Shown in pieces: positions 49,903-58,620 of a stretch of DNA of 64,000 nt (positions are counted from its first letter, which is position 1; each line of letters begins with the position of its first letter). The position numbers and the translations under genes are program-made. This stretch comes from Mesolinea sp040772305 (lineage in GTDB: Bacteria > Chloroflexota > Anaerolineae > Anaerolineales > Anaerolineaceae). The DNA lies in NCBI GenBank assembly GCA_040772305.1, contig JAXGYK010000001.1, positions 1,178,001 through 1,242,000 of the forward strand, written 5' to 3'. The notes below the pieces were generated by a model. That model was not told the origin of the DNA and did not search any database. It saw only the letters and a list, made by a program, of their open reading frames with translations.

Positions 49903-50094
49903 ATGGACAATTTTCTCAATAGGTATAGAAGCTCAAAAAACAGTCGGACATCAAACTCAATATCCAATGTCTCAATACACGTTGAAACGATCATTGTTGC
50001 AGGCAAAGCAACTCGATTTGCCATTGGACCAAATATGGCTATGCAGAGGGACAAAGTGAATTATCCCATCAAGTCAAATATACGCCTTGCATAG
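49903..50094 (+). CDS. Small hypothetical ORF, possibly a gene remnant
   Basis: A 63-residue frame follows the ATPase gene by 39 bases on the same strand. Its middle (SIHVETIIVAGKATRFAIGP) looks protein-like, but it has only a weak ribosome-binding site and no recognised family, and another short frame overlaps it. It may be a fragment that came with the acquired ATPase gene. The rest of 49864-50191 holds no other gene that I can support. Confidence 0.25.
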   Translation: MDNFLNRYRSSKNSRTSNSISNVSIHVETIIVAGKATRFAIGPNMAMQRDKVNYPIKSNIRLA

Positions 50095-50191
50095 CAGTTG
50101 GGTTGTTTTCTGCAGCAGGTAGTCGTAACAGTTTGTACCGTGGTGATTAAGCCTGTGAAGCAGCATAATCTCTATGGGATAGGCTGGCTAT

Positions 50192-51406
50192 TTATTTAAC
50201 TGAAAACTCCAATTCCCAAACACCGTCAGGCAGGCTTGTGGTACGGGTGTTGAAGCTGCTGAGTACTATCCAGCTGCGACCTGGTTTCAAGGCAAAGGGC
50301 TGGCCATTGAGGTCCGTAAACACGATGGGACTTAAAGGACCGGGTACCTGCCACTGGGCATAAAAAAGCTGTCCGTCACGGAAAATCAAGGCTTGCTGCG
50401 GGCTGGCTTGAACCAACTGATAATCGTATTCCTTCTCACTGTATTCAAGATACTTTCCAAAGAGCACGACCAAATTATCCGTTCTTACCGGTGTTCCTTC
50501 GCGGTCAGAACTGGGTGCCAGCTCGTAGTTTCCCGCTGTATTCTGCCAATCCTGCCACAGCTCATAGAAACCTGTATCGGGATTGTAATGCCACTGCATC
50601 ACCGAAAAATCTGCATAGCTGTAGCAAAGCTCAATGCCCGTTTCTCCATTTGGAGGCAAGGCTGCATCAAAGTGCATACCTTCCAAATTGGGAACAAAAG
50701 GCAGGCCTTCTTGTTTGGCAAGCCCTAAACGCACTGCAGTAGTATCCACAACCGTGTTGCCGCCTAAGCTCAGTGGCTCGGTATAAAAAGCCGGATAGGA
50801 CAAATCGCCACGAAATGCTACTCGTCCAGCCAAATTGCGCCTCAGGGTTGTCCCTAAAGGCTCCGGTGCGCTCGCGATTACCAGGTTGCTCTGATACACC
50901 TCCGCCAGCTGCAGGTCTAAATTCCTTGCTGGAGCCAAAGGGCCTGCCTGTTGTGAATCGGACCCATAATACAAAGCTGCCAAATGGTTCATTTGGTGCC
51001 CGATGTAGTACTCGAAGACGATATCCGCTGGATTTATTCCCACCAGAGGTCGCAAGCTTTGGGGCCAATTTGCCAGTTTGACCAGTACCGGGCGCTGCGT
51101 TAGCCGGCTGGGACTGCTTGCTTCCATACCGGTTAAAGGATTGAACAACCGAGATAGACTCTCGGCTTGGCTTGTATTTTCCGTTGCAGTAGCTATAGGG
51201 AAGGGCGTAGCCGTAGGCGGACTGGTGGGAGTAGCGTTGATTAGAGCCTGGGTAGCTTGTTGGTAGGGCGCAAGTGTGGCTGGTGCAGCTGCCCGAGGCA
51301 AGGGTGTTAGGCGCGGTGCCGTCTGCAGCCGCTGGCAGCCGCTGCTGCCGAGGAGTGTAAGACCTACACATAGGCACAAGACCTTCTGTTTCCAGATCAG
51401 GCTCAT
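50192..51406 (-). CDS. DUF3048-domain lipoprotein
   Basis: The protein (404 residues) has a lipoprotein signal peptide: LIWKQKVLCLCVGLTLLGSS followed by the lipobox cysteine at about residue 24. A Pro/Thr/Ala-rich linker comes next, then the two-part DUF3048 region. The first part has RPVLVKLANWPQSLRPLVGI and ADIVFEYYIGHQMNHLAAL, the second DFSVMQWHYNPDTGFYELW and a C-terminal strand VWELEFSV. It is anchored outside the membrane; function unknown (YerB-like). ATG 51406 is preferred over 51445 since it gives a proper signal peptide. It is divergent from pstS. Confidence 0.82.
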   Translation of the reverse strand: MSLIWKQKVLCLCVGLTLLGSSGCQRLQTAPRLTPLPRAAAPATLAPYQQATQALINATPTSPPTATPFPIATATENTSQAESLSRLFNPLTGMEASSPSRLTQRPVLVKLANWPQSLRPLVGINPADIVFEYYIGHQMNHLAALYYGSDSQQAGPLAPARNLDLQLAEVYQSNLVIASAPEPLGTTLRRNLAGRVAFRGDLSYPAFYTEPLSLGGNTVVDTTAVRLGLAKQEGLPFVPNLEGMHFDAALPPNGETGIELCYSYADFSVMQWHYNPDTGFYELWQDWQNTAGNYELAPSSDREGTPVRTDNLVVLFGKYLEYSEKEYDYQLVQASPQQALIFRDGQLFYAQWQVPGPLSPIVFTDLNGQPFALKPGRSWIVLSSFNTRTTSLPDGVWELEFSVK

Positions 51407-51459
51407 TGGTTTGGATTCTAACACGCGTACGATTGTTAATAGCAAAGCCCTAAAAAGGC

Positions 51460-51503
51460 CTTAAGTCTTACTTAAGCCAAGCTTAATCTCAAGCCTTTAT
51501 CAT
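51460..51503 (+). promoter_or_regulatory. Pho-box-like triple repeat and -10 of pstS
   Basis: The hexamer CTTAA(G/T) occurs at 51460, 51471 and 51482, an exact 11-base period. PhoB/PhoP response regulators bind 11-bp direct repeats of this kind upstream of phosphate genes. A TATCAT -10 (51498-51503) follows with Pho-type spacing and no -35 of its own. This strongly suggests activation of pstSCAB under phosphate limitation. Confidence 0.75.
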
Positions 51504-51553
51504 AGAACAGATAAAGCAGTAAAGTTTGTTATCAATCAAAAGAGGAGAAGTAA

Positions 51554-53227
51554 ATGAAAAATAATCGTAAGTTGTTTTCAATTGCAGTGATGGCAGTTCT
51601 GATTCTGAGTTTGTTGGCTGCCTGTAGTCCTGCTGCAACCCCCACAGCAGCCCCAGCGGCTACAGAAGCACCGGCTAAGGCTACCGAGGCTCCAGCAGAA
51701 CCCACCAAAGAGCCAGCTCCTGCTACTGAAGAATTGTCAGGAAAGATTACCTTGGCTGGCTCCACAACCGTGCAGCCCCTGGCAGAAAAGTTTGCAGAAG
51801 GCTTTATGGCGGCTCATGCCAACGTGACCATTGATGTTCAGGGTGGTGGTTCTTCTGTCGGCGTCAAAGCCGCTACCGAGAAAACCGCTGATCTTGGAAT
51901 GGCTTCACGTGAATTAAAAGACAGTGAGCTTGCTGCTGGCGATATTCGTGTGTATGTGATTGCCCGTGACGGAATTGCTGTCGTGGTCAACCCCGATGTT
52001 ACAGTTGATGATCTGACCCCTCAACAGGTTCAGGATATTTTCAGCGGAAAAGTGACCAACTGGAAAGACTTAGGCGGCGAAGACAAGAACATTGTTGTAG
52101 TCTCCCGCGAAGAAGGTTCCGGTACACGCAGTGCTTTTGAAGAACTGGTCATGAGTAAAGAAGTGCTTATTACTGACACCGCCATTTTGCAGCCCAGCAA
52201 CGGTGCAGTACGCACAACTGTTTCAACAACCCCTGATTCCATTGGTTACATCTCGATGGGTTACATTGACAATACTGTTAAAGCCGTAAAAATCAACGGT
52301 GTCGAGGCTACCGAAGCTAACGCTAAAAATGGCAGCTTCCCCATTGTTCGCCCGCTCAACCTGGTAGGTAATGGCGACCCGTCTCCCTTGGTTCAGGCTT
52401 TTCTTGACTACGCCATGGGCCCCGAAGGCCAGGCAATAGTTGCCGAAGAAGGTTACATCACCATTACTGAGGAACCAGTCGCTGAAGTAACTGGAAAGAT
52501 TACCATGGCTGGCTCCACAACCGTGCAGCCTCTGGCAGAAAAATTTGCAGAGAGCTTCATGGCTATGCATTCTGGTGTGACCGTTGATGTTCAGGGTGGT
52601 GGTTCTTCTGTGGGTGTGAAAGCCGCTGCTGAGAAAACAGCTGATATTGGTATGGCCTCACGTGAGGTAAAAGAATCAGAGCTTAGCGCAAACCCTGAGC
52701 TAAAGGTTTTTGTAATTGCTCGCGATGGGATTGCTGTAGTAGTGAGCCCGGAAGTTACTGTTGACGACCTCACGATGGACCAGGTTCGTGATATTTTCAG
52801 TGGAAAAATCACCAACTGGAAAGAAGTTGGCGGAGCTGACCAGCCGATCATTGTAGTTTCGCGGGAAGAGGGCTCTGGCACTCGGGCCGCGTTTGAAGAA
52901 ATGGTTATGGGCAAAGATGTCCTCATTACTGATACTGCCATTTTGCAGCCCAGCAATGGTGCGATCCGCACAACCGTTTCCACCACGCCTCATTCGATCG
53001 GTTTCCTCTCAATGGGGTACATTGATGATACCGTTGTGGCTATCAAAGTTAATGGTGTTGAGCCCAGTGAAGAAAACGCAGCCAATGGCAGCTTTCCGAT
53101 TGTACGTCCTCTCAACCTGATCACAAGCGGGGAACCTGCTGGAGCAGTAAAGGCCTTCTTGGATTTCATCCTTTCACCGGATGGACAGGCAATTGTGGTT
53201 GAAGAAGGCTACATTGCAGTTAAATAA
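51554..53227 (+). CDS. pstS: Phosphate-binding lipoprotein PstS with two tandem binding domains
   Basis: The 557-residue precursor has a lipoprotein signal (lipobox LLAAC, Cys24) and an Ala/Pro/Thr/Glu-rich linker (25-60). Two near-identical PstS domains follow, at residues 63-306 and 314-557 (offset 251). Each has GKIT(L/M)AGSTTVQPLAEKFAE, the phosphate loop QGGGSSVGVKAA, the SREEGSGTR motif, and a closing GSFPIVRPLNL. A normal PstS carries one domain (about 270-300 residues). The two copies are also very similar in DNA, so the duplication is recent or kept alike by gene conversion. It delivers phosphate to PstCA. GAGGAG precedes the ATG. Confidence 0.95.
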   Translation: MKNNRKLFSIAVMAVLILSLLAACSPAATPTAAPAATEAPAKATEAPAEPTKEPAPATEELSGKITLAGSTTVQPLAEKFAEGFMAAHANVTIDVQGGGSSVGVKAATEKTADLGMASRELKDSELAAGDIRVYVIARDGIAVVVNPDVTVDDLTPQQVQDIFSGKVTNWKDLGGEDKNIVVVSREEGSGTRSAFEELVMSKEVLITDTAILQPSNGAVRTTVSTTPDSIGYISMGYIDNTVKAVKINGVEATEANAKNGSFPIVRPLNLVGNGDPSPLVQAFLDYAMGPEGQAIVAEEGYITITEEPVAEVTGKITMAGSTTVQPLAEKFAESFMAMHSGVTVDVQGGGSSVGVKAAAEKTADIGMASREVKESELSANPELKVFVIARDGIAVVVSPEVTVDDLTMDQVRDIFSGKITNWKEVGGADQPIIVVSREEGSGTRAAFEEMVMGKDVLITDTAILQPSNGAIRTTVSTTPHSIGFLSMGYIDDTVVAIKVNGVEPSEENAANGSFPIVRPLNLITSGEPAGAVKAFLDFILSPDGQAIVVEEGYIAVK

Positions 53228-53252
53228 GTCAAACCATAACTGATTGTTAACG

Positions 53253-53287
53253 CTGGCGCCTCTCTAAAACGAGCAGAGGGGCGCCAG
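53253..53287 (+). terminator. Stem-loop between pstS and pstC without a T-tract
   Basis: CTGGCGCC (53253-53260) pairs with GGCGCCAG (53280-53287), extended by TCT/AGA with a bulge. It is not followed by a T run, so it is more likely an RNA-stabilising or attenuating hairpin that keeps pstS expression above pstCAB than a full terminator. Confidence 0.6.
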
Positions 53288-53330
53288 ACTACGATAAAAT
53301 CGAAACAGGAATAAAAACACCAGAGGCATA

Positions 53331-54224
53331 ATGCAGCAAAGGTTCATTGTAGAAAAAGGGGTCAGATACGTTCTTTTTATCTCGGCCATGGTTTCGATCA
53401 TCATTGTGTTTATGATTGGGCTCTTTATTTTCAAGGAAGCTTTGCCTGCCCTTAAGACAATCCCTCTCGCAGATATATTTTTGAATACTGTCTGGCGACC
53501 TGGTCAGGAACAGTACGGAATTGTGGCCATGATGGCTGGGTCCATCCTGGTGACGATTGGAGCAATAACCTTAGGATTGCCACTTGCATTGGGTTGTGCC
53601 ATCTTTCTGGCTGAAGTAGCTCCACGCAGCGTGGTAAGTGTTTTTAGGCCAATGGTTCAGCTTTTGGGCGGGATTCCATCCGTAGTGTATGGCCTTTTTG
53701 GTATGGTTGTATTGGTACCGTTGGTGCGTCGCATTCCAGTTCCAGGCAACACCGGTTTTGGTTTATTAGCTGCATCAATCGTTCTAGCGGTGATGATCCT
53801 GCCTACAATAACCAGTATTGCTGAGGATGCAATCCGCGCGGTACCTCAGGCCTACCGTAATGGTTCCCTGGCATTGGGCGCTACTCATTGGCAAACGATA
53901 ACCCAGGTAGTTTTGCCTTCGGCACGCTCCGGAATAGTGGCAGCTGTAATTTTAGGTATCGGGCGCGCATTAGGAGAAACCATGGCCATGATTATGGTTA
54001 TCGGTAACTCAGTTCTAATGCCCTCACCTCTCACCAATAACCCGCTTACACTCTGGCTGCGCCAAGCACGAACTCTTACAGGTAATATTGCGGTTGAAAA
54101 TTCGTACGCAACAGGCGTTCATGCAAGCATGCTTTTTGTAACGGGCGTGGTTCTTTTTATCCTGATTATGATTGTAAATATCACTGCACGCATCTTAATC
54201 CGCAAGGGCGAGCTTAAAAGTTAG
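53331..54224 (+). CDS. pstC: Phosphate ABC transporter permease PstC
   Basis: The permease (297 residues) has six membrane helices and the PstC patterns IVAMMAGSILVTIGAI, GGIPSVVYGLFGMVVLVPL, and the EAA loop RNGSLALGATHWQTITQVVLPSARSG that contacts the ATPase. With PstA it forms the channel for phosphate in the inner membrane. It lies about 100 bases after pstS, behind a hairpin, and five bases before pstA. Confidence 0.94.
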   Translation: MQQRFIVEKGVRYVLFISAMVSIIIVFMIGLFIFKEALPALKTIPLADIFLNTVWRPGQEQYGIVAMMAGSILVTIGAITLGLPLALGCAIFLAEVAPRSVVSVFRPMVQLLGGIPSVVYGLFGMVVLVPLVRRIPVPGNTGFGLLAASIVLAVMILPTITSIAEDAIRAVPQAYRNGSLALGATHWQTITQVVLPSARSGIVAAVILGIGRALGETMAMIMVIGNSVLMPSPLTNNPLTLWLRQARTLTGNIAVENSYATGVHASMLFVTGVVLFILIMIVNITARILIRKGELKS

Positions 54225-54228
54225 GGCA

Positions 54229-55167
54229 ATGATGGCAGAAAATACTTCGACACTTAACCTTGAAACAGAAGCCGCGTACATGCGCCAGGCTGACAACCTG
54301 CGGATAAGGAGAATTAGCCAAAAAGCCTGGTACGTATTGCTTTGGATAGGTGGCTTTATTACTGTGGCTATCTTGCTGGCGGTGATTGGTTATGTTATGG
54401 CTGAAGGCCTCAAAGTAGTTAATTGGGAGTTCCTTAGTACTCCTCCAAGTGGTGGTATTTCAGGGGAAGGTGGCATCTCTACAACTATCGTTACTACCTT
54501 GTACCTGGTAGGCCTTACCTTGTTGTTTGCCACTCCTTTAGGTATTGGAGCTGCAATTTACTTGATCGAATATGCTGGTGAAGAGGGTATCAACAATAAG
54601 TATATTTCCGGGTTGATCCAGTTTGCACACTTTGGTGTGGAAACCTTGGCAGGCATTCCATCGATCATTTTTGGCCTCTTTGGTTATGCGCTTTTTGTTA
54701 CTACTCTGCACTTTGGCTGGAGCCTGCTTTCGGCTAGCCTGGCAGGTGCCTGCCTTATCTTGCCTACCATTATTCGAACAACGGAAGAAGCATTGCTGAC
54801 CGTTCCGCGGGATCTGCGGGGAGGCAGTTTGGCACTAGGTGCTACCAAGTGGCAAACCCTTACAAGAGTGGTTTTGCCTGCGGCAATGCCCGGTATTGTT
54901 ACGGGTATTATCCTTAGCGTGGGGCGTATCGTTAGCGAAACCGCCATCTTCTTTGTTACGCTTGGCGGTTCATATCGTATGCCTACCAGCATTATGGATA
55001 GCGGGCGCACCATGGCATTACACCTGTATTACCTGGCAATGGATACTCGTGCCTTCGATAAGGCCATGGGTACCGCTGCAATCCTGATTATCACGATCAT
55101 TATCATTAACCTGGTCATCGATCAAATTTCTCGGCGTCTGACCAGGGGAGTACGAGGAATTCAATGA
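54229..55167 (+). CDS. pstA: Phosphate ABC transporter permease PstA
   Basis: This 312-residue permease has a polar N-terminus (about 35 residues), six membrane helices, FLSTPPSGGISGEGGIS (a typical PstA segment), and the EAA loop RGGSLALGATKWQTLTRVVLPAAMPG. It pairs with PstC. ATG 54229 or 54232 could be the start. The stop overlaps the pstB ATG by four bases. Confidence 0.94.
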   Translation: MMAENTSTLNLETEAAYMRQADNLRIRRISQKAWYVLLWIGGFITVAILLAVIGYVMAEGLKVVNWEFLSTPPSGGISGEGGISTTIVTTLYLVGLTLLFATPLGIGAAIYLIEYAGEEGINNKYISGLIQFAHFGVETLAGIPSIIFGLFGYALFVTTLHFGWSLLSASLAGACLILPTIIRTTEEALLTVPRDLRGGSLALGATKWQTLTRVVLPAAMPGIVTGIILSVGRIVSETAIFFVTLGGSYRMPTSIMDSGRTMALHLYYLAMDTRAFDKAMGTAAILIITIIIINLVIDQISRRLTRGVRGIQ

Positions 55168-55955
55168 GCGACAATCTTCCCGAAGCCCAACCAAAAACAA
55201 AGTTAGAAACAAGGGATTACAGCCTGTTCTATGGTAAATTCAAGGCCCTCGATGAGATCTCAATCAAAATTCCTGAAAAGCAGGTAACTGCATTGATTGG
55301 CCCTTCGGGTTGTGGAAAAAGCACCTTTTTACGCACCTTCAACCGCATGAATGACCTGATTCCTGGTGTAAGCGTAAGTGGATTGGCTACGATGGATGAT
55401 CAGGATATTTTTGAGATGGACGTTGTGAACCTGCGCCAGAATGTTGGCATGGTCTTTCAAAAACCTAACCCCTTTCCGAAATCAATTTTTGATAATGTTG
55501 CTTATGGGCCTCGTGTCAATGGTCTTAACGACAAGCATCGCATTCATGAAATTGTAGAGCGCTCCTTGCGCGGAGCGGCATTATGGGACGAAGTAAAGGA
55601 TGATTTGCATAAGAGCGGGCTGGCACTCAGTGGTGGTCAACAGCAACGTTTGTGTATCGCTCGTGCCCTGGCAGTACAACCGTCGGTGATTTTAATGGAC
55701 GAACCCGCTGCCTCCCTGGACCCCATTGCGACCTTACGCATTGAAGAACTTATCCACCACCTCGCAGAAAACTACACAATTGTGATCGTAACGCATAATA
55801 TGCAGCAGGCTGGCCGCGTTTCTGATTACACAGCATTCTTTTATACTGATGAAACAAGAACTGGCCGATTGGTGGAATTTGATCGTACAGATGTGATTTT
55901 TACCCGGCCAAAAGACCCTCGTACTGAGCAGTACATTACCGGACGATTCGGTTAA
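55164..55955 (+). CDS. pstB: Phosphate ABC transporter ATPase PstB
   Basis: The ATPase (263 residues) has Walker A GPSGCGKST (46-54), the PstB-specific GMVFQKPNPFPKSIFDNVAYG, signature LSGGQQQRLCIARAL, Walker B VILMDEPAASLDP and the switch His in VIVTHNMQQA. It powers phosphate import. It is coupled to pstA (ATGA). The usual next gene, phoU, is absent: a 350-base gap follows and then a glycosyltransferase. Confidence 0.96.
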   Translation: MSDNLPEAQPKTKLETRDYSLFYGKFKALDEISIKIPEKQVTALIGPSGCGKSTFLRTFNRMNDLIPGVSVSGLATMDDQDIFEMDVVNLRQNVGMVFQKPNPFPKSIFDNVAYGPRVNGLNDKHRIHEIVERSLRGAALWDEVKDDLHKSGLALSGGQQQRLCIARALAVQPSVILMDEPAASLDPIATLRIEELIHHLAENYTIVIVTHNMQQAGRVSDYTAFFYTDETRTGRLVEFDRTDVIFTRPKDPRTEQYITGRFG

Positions 55956-56212
55956 TTACTTGCTGGAGTTTCTTTGGGTTCTGCTTACGCAATTATGACT
56001 GCGCCTTGAGGCATGTCAATATTTTCTTATTCTTCTCAGCCCAATGTTGGCTAGCCCAGCTGTCGAATTGTCGCCTGCCTCTTTCGGGTTAAAGCGATTG
56101 ACCCGTACCCCATCCTTGCCAGTCTATTCGGTGAACGGCTGCAGTTATAAACCCGACATATCCCCAAGCTAAAAAACAGGCCTGATACTTGCTGGTCTCG
56201 AAGGGGCTTGTA
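55956..56212. other. Intergenic region after pstB
   Basis: No coding frame, tRNA or clear terminator is visible in this stretch. The following 50 bases contain the repeat cluster annotated separately. Confidence 0.5.
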
Positions 56213-56261
56213 TTTGTTCTAAATGGGCAGATTGTTCAGGAACAAACGGGTTTAGAACAAA
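56213..56261. promoter_or_regulatory. Nested inverted repeats, candidate operator for the GT4 gene
   Basis: TTTGTTCTAAA (56213-56223) and TTTAGAACAAA (56251-56261) are perfect inverted copies. Between them lies a second perfect palindrome, TTGTTC-AG-GAACAA (56232-56245), nearly on the same centre. So four GTTC/GAAC half-sites are arranged about 10-20 bases apart, 51-99 bases before the GT4 start. It may be a regulator array or an RNA hairpin. Confidence 0.5.
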
Positions 56262-56311
56262 GCACTTGCAGTTTTGCTATGGTAAGATACAGCCCTAATT
56301 CGGAGGATTGG

Positions 56312-57499
56312 GTGAAAATAGGCGTACCGTATTATCGACTCGATTATTACACGAATAAACGCAATATCGTTGGAATATTACCTGAAGCAAACTATGTACC
56401 GGTTCGGGATTTGTTCAGTTATCGCCGGGCATTGGCACTGCGATTGAACAGATTGATCGGGAAACCACTCATTCCTACTTTTGATCTCAATAATCAATTT
56501 GATGATTTTGACCTCAACAAGGTAGATCTGTTTCATTTTAGCAATGGCATTTCTTATGGTAAAACAGCTTGGTTTACTTCTTTCGAAACAATAGTTCCGC
56601 GCTTTAGCAAGCTGGTTACCCGCCATCAAGGTGATACCTCCCAGAGTTTACTATTAGATTCAATGACAAAGCGTGGCTTGGAGGCCTTGGCCGATAAGCC
56701 TTGTAAGGGCATTATCGCCTGGTCTAAGAATTCGAAGACAATAGAAGAAGACCTTTTGGCACAGTTTCCTGGCGACTATGCTGCAGCAATCCTTCCTAAG
56801 CTTGCGGTGCTCCATCCTCCGCAGGAGGTGATAGTTAGCTATCGGGAAGAGCGGCATTATGATCATTCCAGGCCAATGCGTTTTATTTTGGTAGGAGCAG
56901 CTTTTTTCCGCAAGGGTGGCCGCGAACTCTTGAATGCCTTTGAGCGTCTAGCGGTAGAGCGTGGTTTGCCCGTTAAACTGGTTGTGGTGTCTTCTTTACG
57001 CCTTGAACCTTACGCTGCCCACGAGACCGAGGAAGACTTAAACTGGGCTAAAGAAAAACTAAATAGTGGTGCAGATTGGATCGAGTATTATCCTTCGTTG
57101 CCCAATCCTGAGGTTATCGAATTGCAAAAGCAAGCTGATGTTGGCCTTTTACCTACCTGGGCCGATACGTATGGCTTGAGTGTGCTGGAGTCGCAGGCTT
57201 GTGGTTGCCCGGTAATTAGTACGGACATAAGGGCTTTGCCCGAAATGAATAATGATAAGGTCGGTTGGTTAATCAAGGTACCTAAAAATCAATTAGGAGA
57301 AGCACTTTATACCAGGCCCGATCAGCGAATGGAACTAAGTAAAACTATTGAAATTGGGCTGGAAGAAACGGTATGCGGTATTATTGCAAACCCGGCTATA
57401 GTGGCTGCTAAAGGGAATGCTGCCATTGCTAAAATTCGAACTGACCATGATCCGCAGCGCTATGCTGAGAGTTTGCGGCAATTGTATAGCCGCGCATGA
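56312..57499 (+). CDS. Glycosyltransferase family 4
   Basis: The protein of about 395 residues is a GT-B enzyme. The C-terminal domain has the donor-site pattern FILVGAAFFRKGGRELLNAF, LPNPEVIELQKQADVGLLPTWADTYGLSVLESQACG (the E-x7-E type motif in GLSVLESQACG) and CPVISTDIRALPEM. The acceptor domain is less conserved. GTG 56312 is chosen because GGAGG lies five bases upstream and VKIGVPYYRL is a natural first strand; starts further upstream lie in the repeat/operator region. The glycan built is unknown. Confidence 0.82.
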   Translation: MKIGVPYYRLDYYTNKRNIVGILPEANYVPVRDLFSYRRALALRLNRLIGKPLIPTFDLNNQFDDFDLNKVDLFHFSNGISYGKTAWFTSFETIVPRFSKLVTRHQGDTSQSLLLDSMTKRGLEALADKPCKGIIAWSKNSKTIEEDLLAQFPGDYAAAILPKLAVLHPPQEVIVSYREERHYDHSRPMRFILVGAAFFRKGGRELLNAFERLAVERGLPVKLVVVSSLRLEPYAAHETEEDLNWAKEKLNSGADWIEYYPSLPNPEVIELQKQADVGLLPTWADTYGLSVLESQACGCPVISTDIRALPEMNNDKVGWLIKVPKNQLGEALYTRPDQRMELSKTIEIGLEETVCGIIANPAIVAAKGNAAIAKIRTDHDPQRYAESLRQLYSRA

Positions 57500-57598
57500 A
57501 GCAGACAAACTAACAGTCTTCCTGAAAATAACAATGACGACTGGGATTAATTCTGTTCGTTTAACCCAGCTGTGCTCCTCATTTGCTCCTACATTTTA

Positions 57599-57627
57599 TT
57601 GAGAAACCAGTTGCCTTTGGGTATAAT
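57599..57627 (+). promoter_or_regulatory. Promoter of the fructose-bisphosphate aldolase gene
   Basis: TTGAGA (57599-57604) and a perfect TATAAT (57622-57627) are 17 bases apart. The ATG lies 37 bases after the -10, with AAAGGAG as ribosome-binding site. Confidence 0.8.
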
Positions 57628-57663
57628 CTTTTTTGTATATTCCACGCATTAAAGGAGTAAAAG

Positions 57664-58614
57664 ATGATTGTAACTACTAAGAAACTTTTTGAACATGCCT
57701 ATGGCAAATATGCTATAGGTGCTTATAACATCAATAACCTTGAGCAAATCGTTGGTTTGTTTAAGGGTAACCTCGATTCACAAGCCCCTTTTATCATTCA
57801 AATCAGTAAGGGTGCACGGGCTTATACAAACAAAACCTTTTTAGAAGGTCTGATACGTGCAGCTGACCAGGTTTACCCGCAAGCTGTTTTCGCAGTCCAT
57901 CTTGACCATGGGGATGAGGAAACCTGCTATGAATGTATCGACTCCGGTTTTTACTCTTCAGTGATGATTGATGGCAGCCATCTCCCCTTTGAAGAGAATA
58001 TTGCTGTTACCCGCCGTGTGGTCGATCGAGCACATGCAGCAGGTGTGGTGGTAGAGGCAGAGTTGGGCCAATTGGGTGGCGTTGAAGAACATGTAAAGGT
58101 AGAAGAGGCCGATGCCAAACTAACTGATCCGCGTCAGGCAAAAGAGTTTGTTGAACGCTCCGGCTGTGATAGCCTGGCTGTCGCTATTGGAACCAGCCAC
58201 GGAGCCTTTAAGTTTAGCGGCTCGCAGTCGCTGCACTTTGATGTTTTAGCCGAAATACAGAAAGAACTTCCTGGTTTCCCCTTGGTCTTGCATGGTTCCA
58301 GCTCTGTACCGCAAGAAGAGGTGGCACGCATCAATGCAGCTGGCGGCAAGATCCATGGAGCCAAAGGTGTGGACGCTAATCAGTTCAAAAAAGCATCTAC
58401 TTTAGGTGTGACCAAGATCAATATCGATACGGATGGGCGCCTGGTATGGACACGTGTTCACCGAGAGTTTTTCCTGGAGCACCCGGAAAAATTCGACTTG
58501 CGCGACCCAGGCAAGGTGTTTATTGCCGAATACGCAAAATTTATTGCAGCCAAAAACGAATATTTAGGCTGTGCAGGCCATCTGGCTGAAGTAACAAAGT
58601 TTCTTGAAGGTTAA
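57664..58614 (+). CDS. fba: Class II fructose-bisphosphate aldolase
   Basis: The zinc-dependent aldolase (316 residues) has the metal and catalytic segment VHLDHGDEE (residues 78-86), MIDGSHLPFEENIAVTRRVV, the VEAELGQLGGVEEHV loop, AIGTSHGAFKF and LVLHGSSSVP with a zinc His, and the phosphate-binding KINIDTDGRLVWTR. It cleaves fructose-1,6-bisphosphate, or a related ketose bisphosphate such as tagatose-1,6-bisphosphate. Together with enolase and the glucokinase-like gene it covers glycolysis. It ends six bases before the flavodiiron gene. Confidence 0.9.
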   Translation: MIVTTKKLFEHAYGKYAIGAYNINNLEQIVGLFKGNLDSQAPFIIQISKGARAYTNKTFLEGLIRAADQVYPQAVFAVHLDHGDEETCYECIDSGFYSSVMIDGSHLPFEENIAVTRRVVDRAHAAGVVVEAELGQLGGVEEHVKVEEADAKLTDPRQAKEFVERSGCDSLAVAIGTSHGAFKFSGSQSLHFDVLAEIQKELPGFPLVLHGSSSVPQEEVARINAAGGKIHGAKGVDANQFKKASTLGVTKINIDTDGRLVWTRVHREFFLEHPEKFDLRDPGKVFIAEYAKFIAAKNEYLGCAGHLAEVTKFLEG

Positions 58615-58620
58615 GGAACT

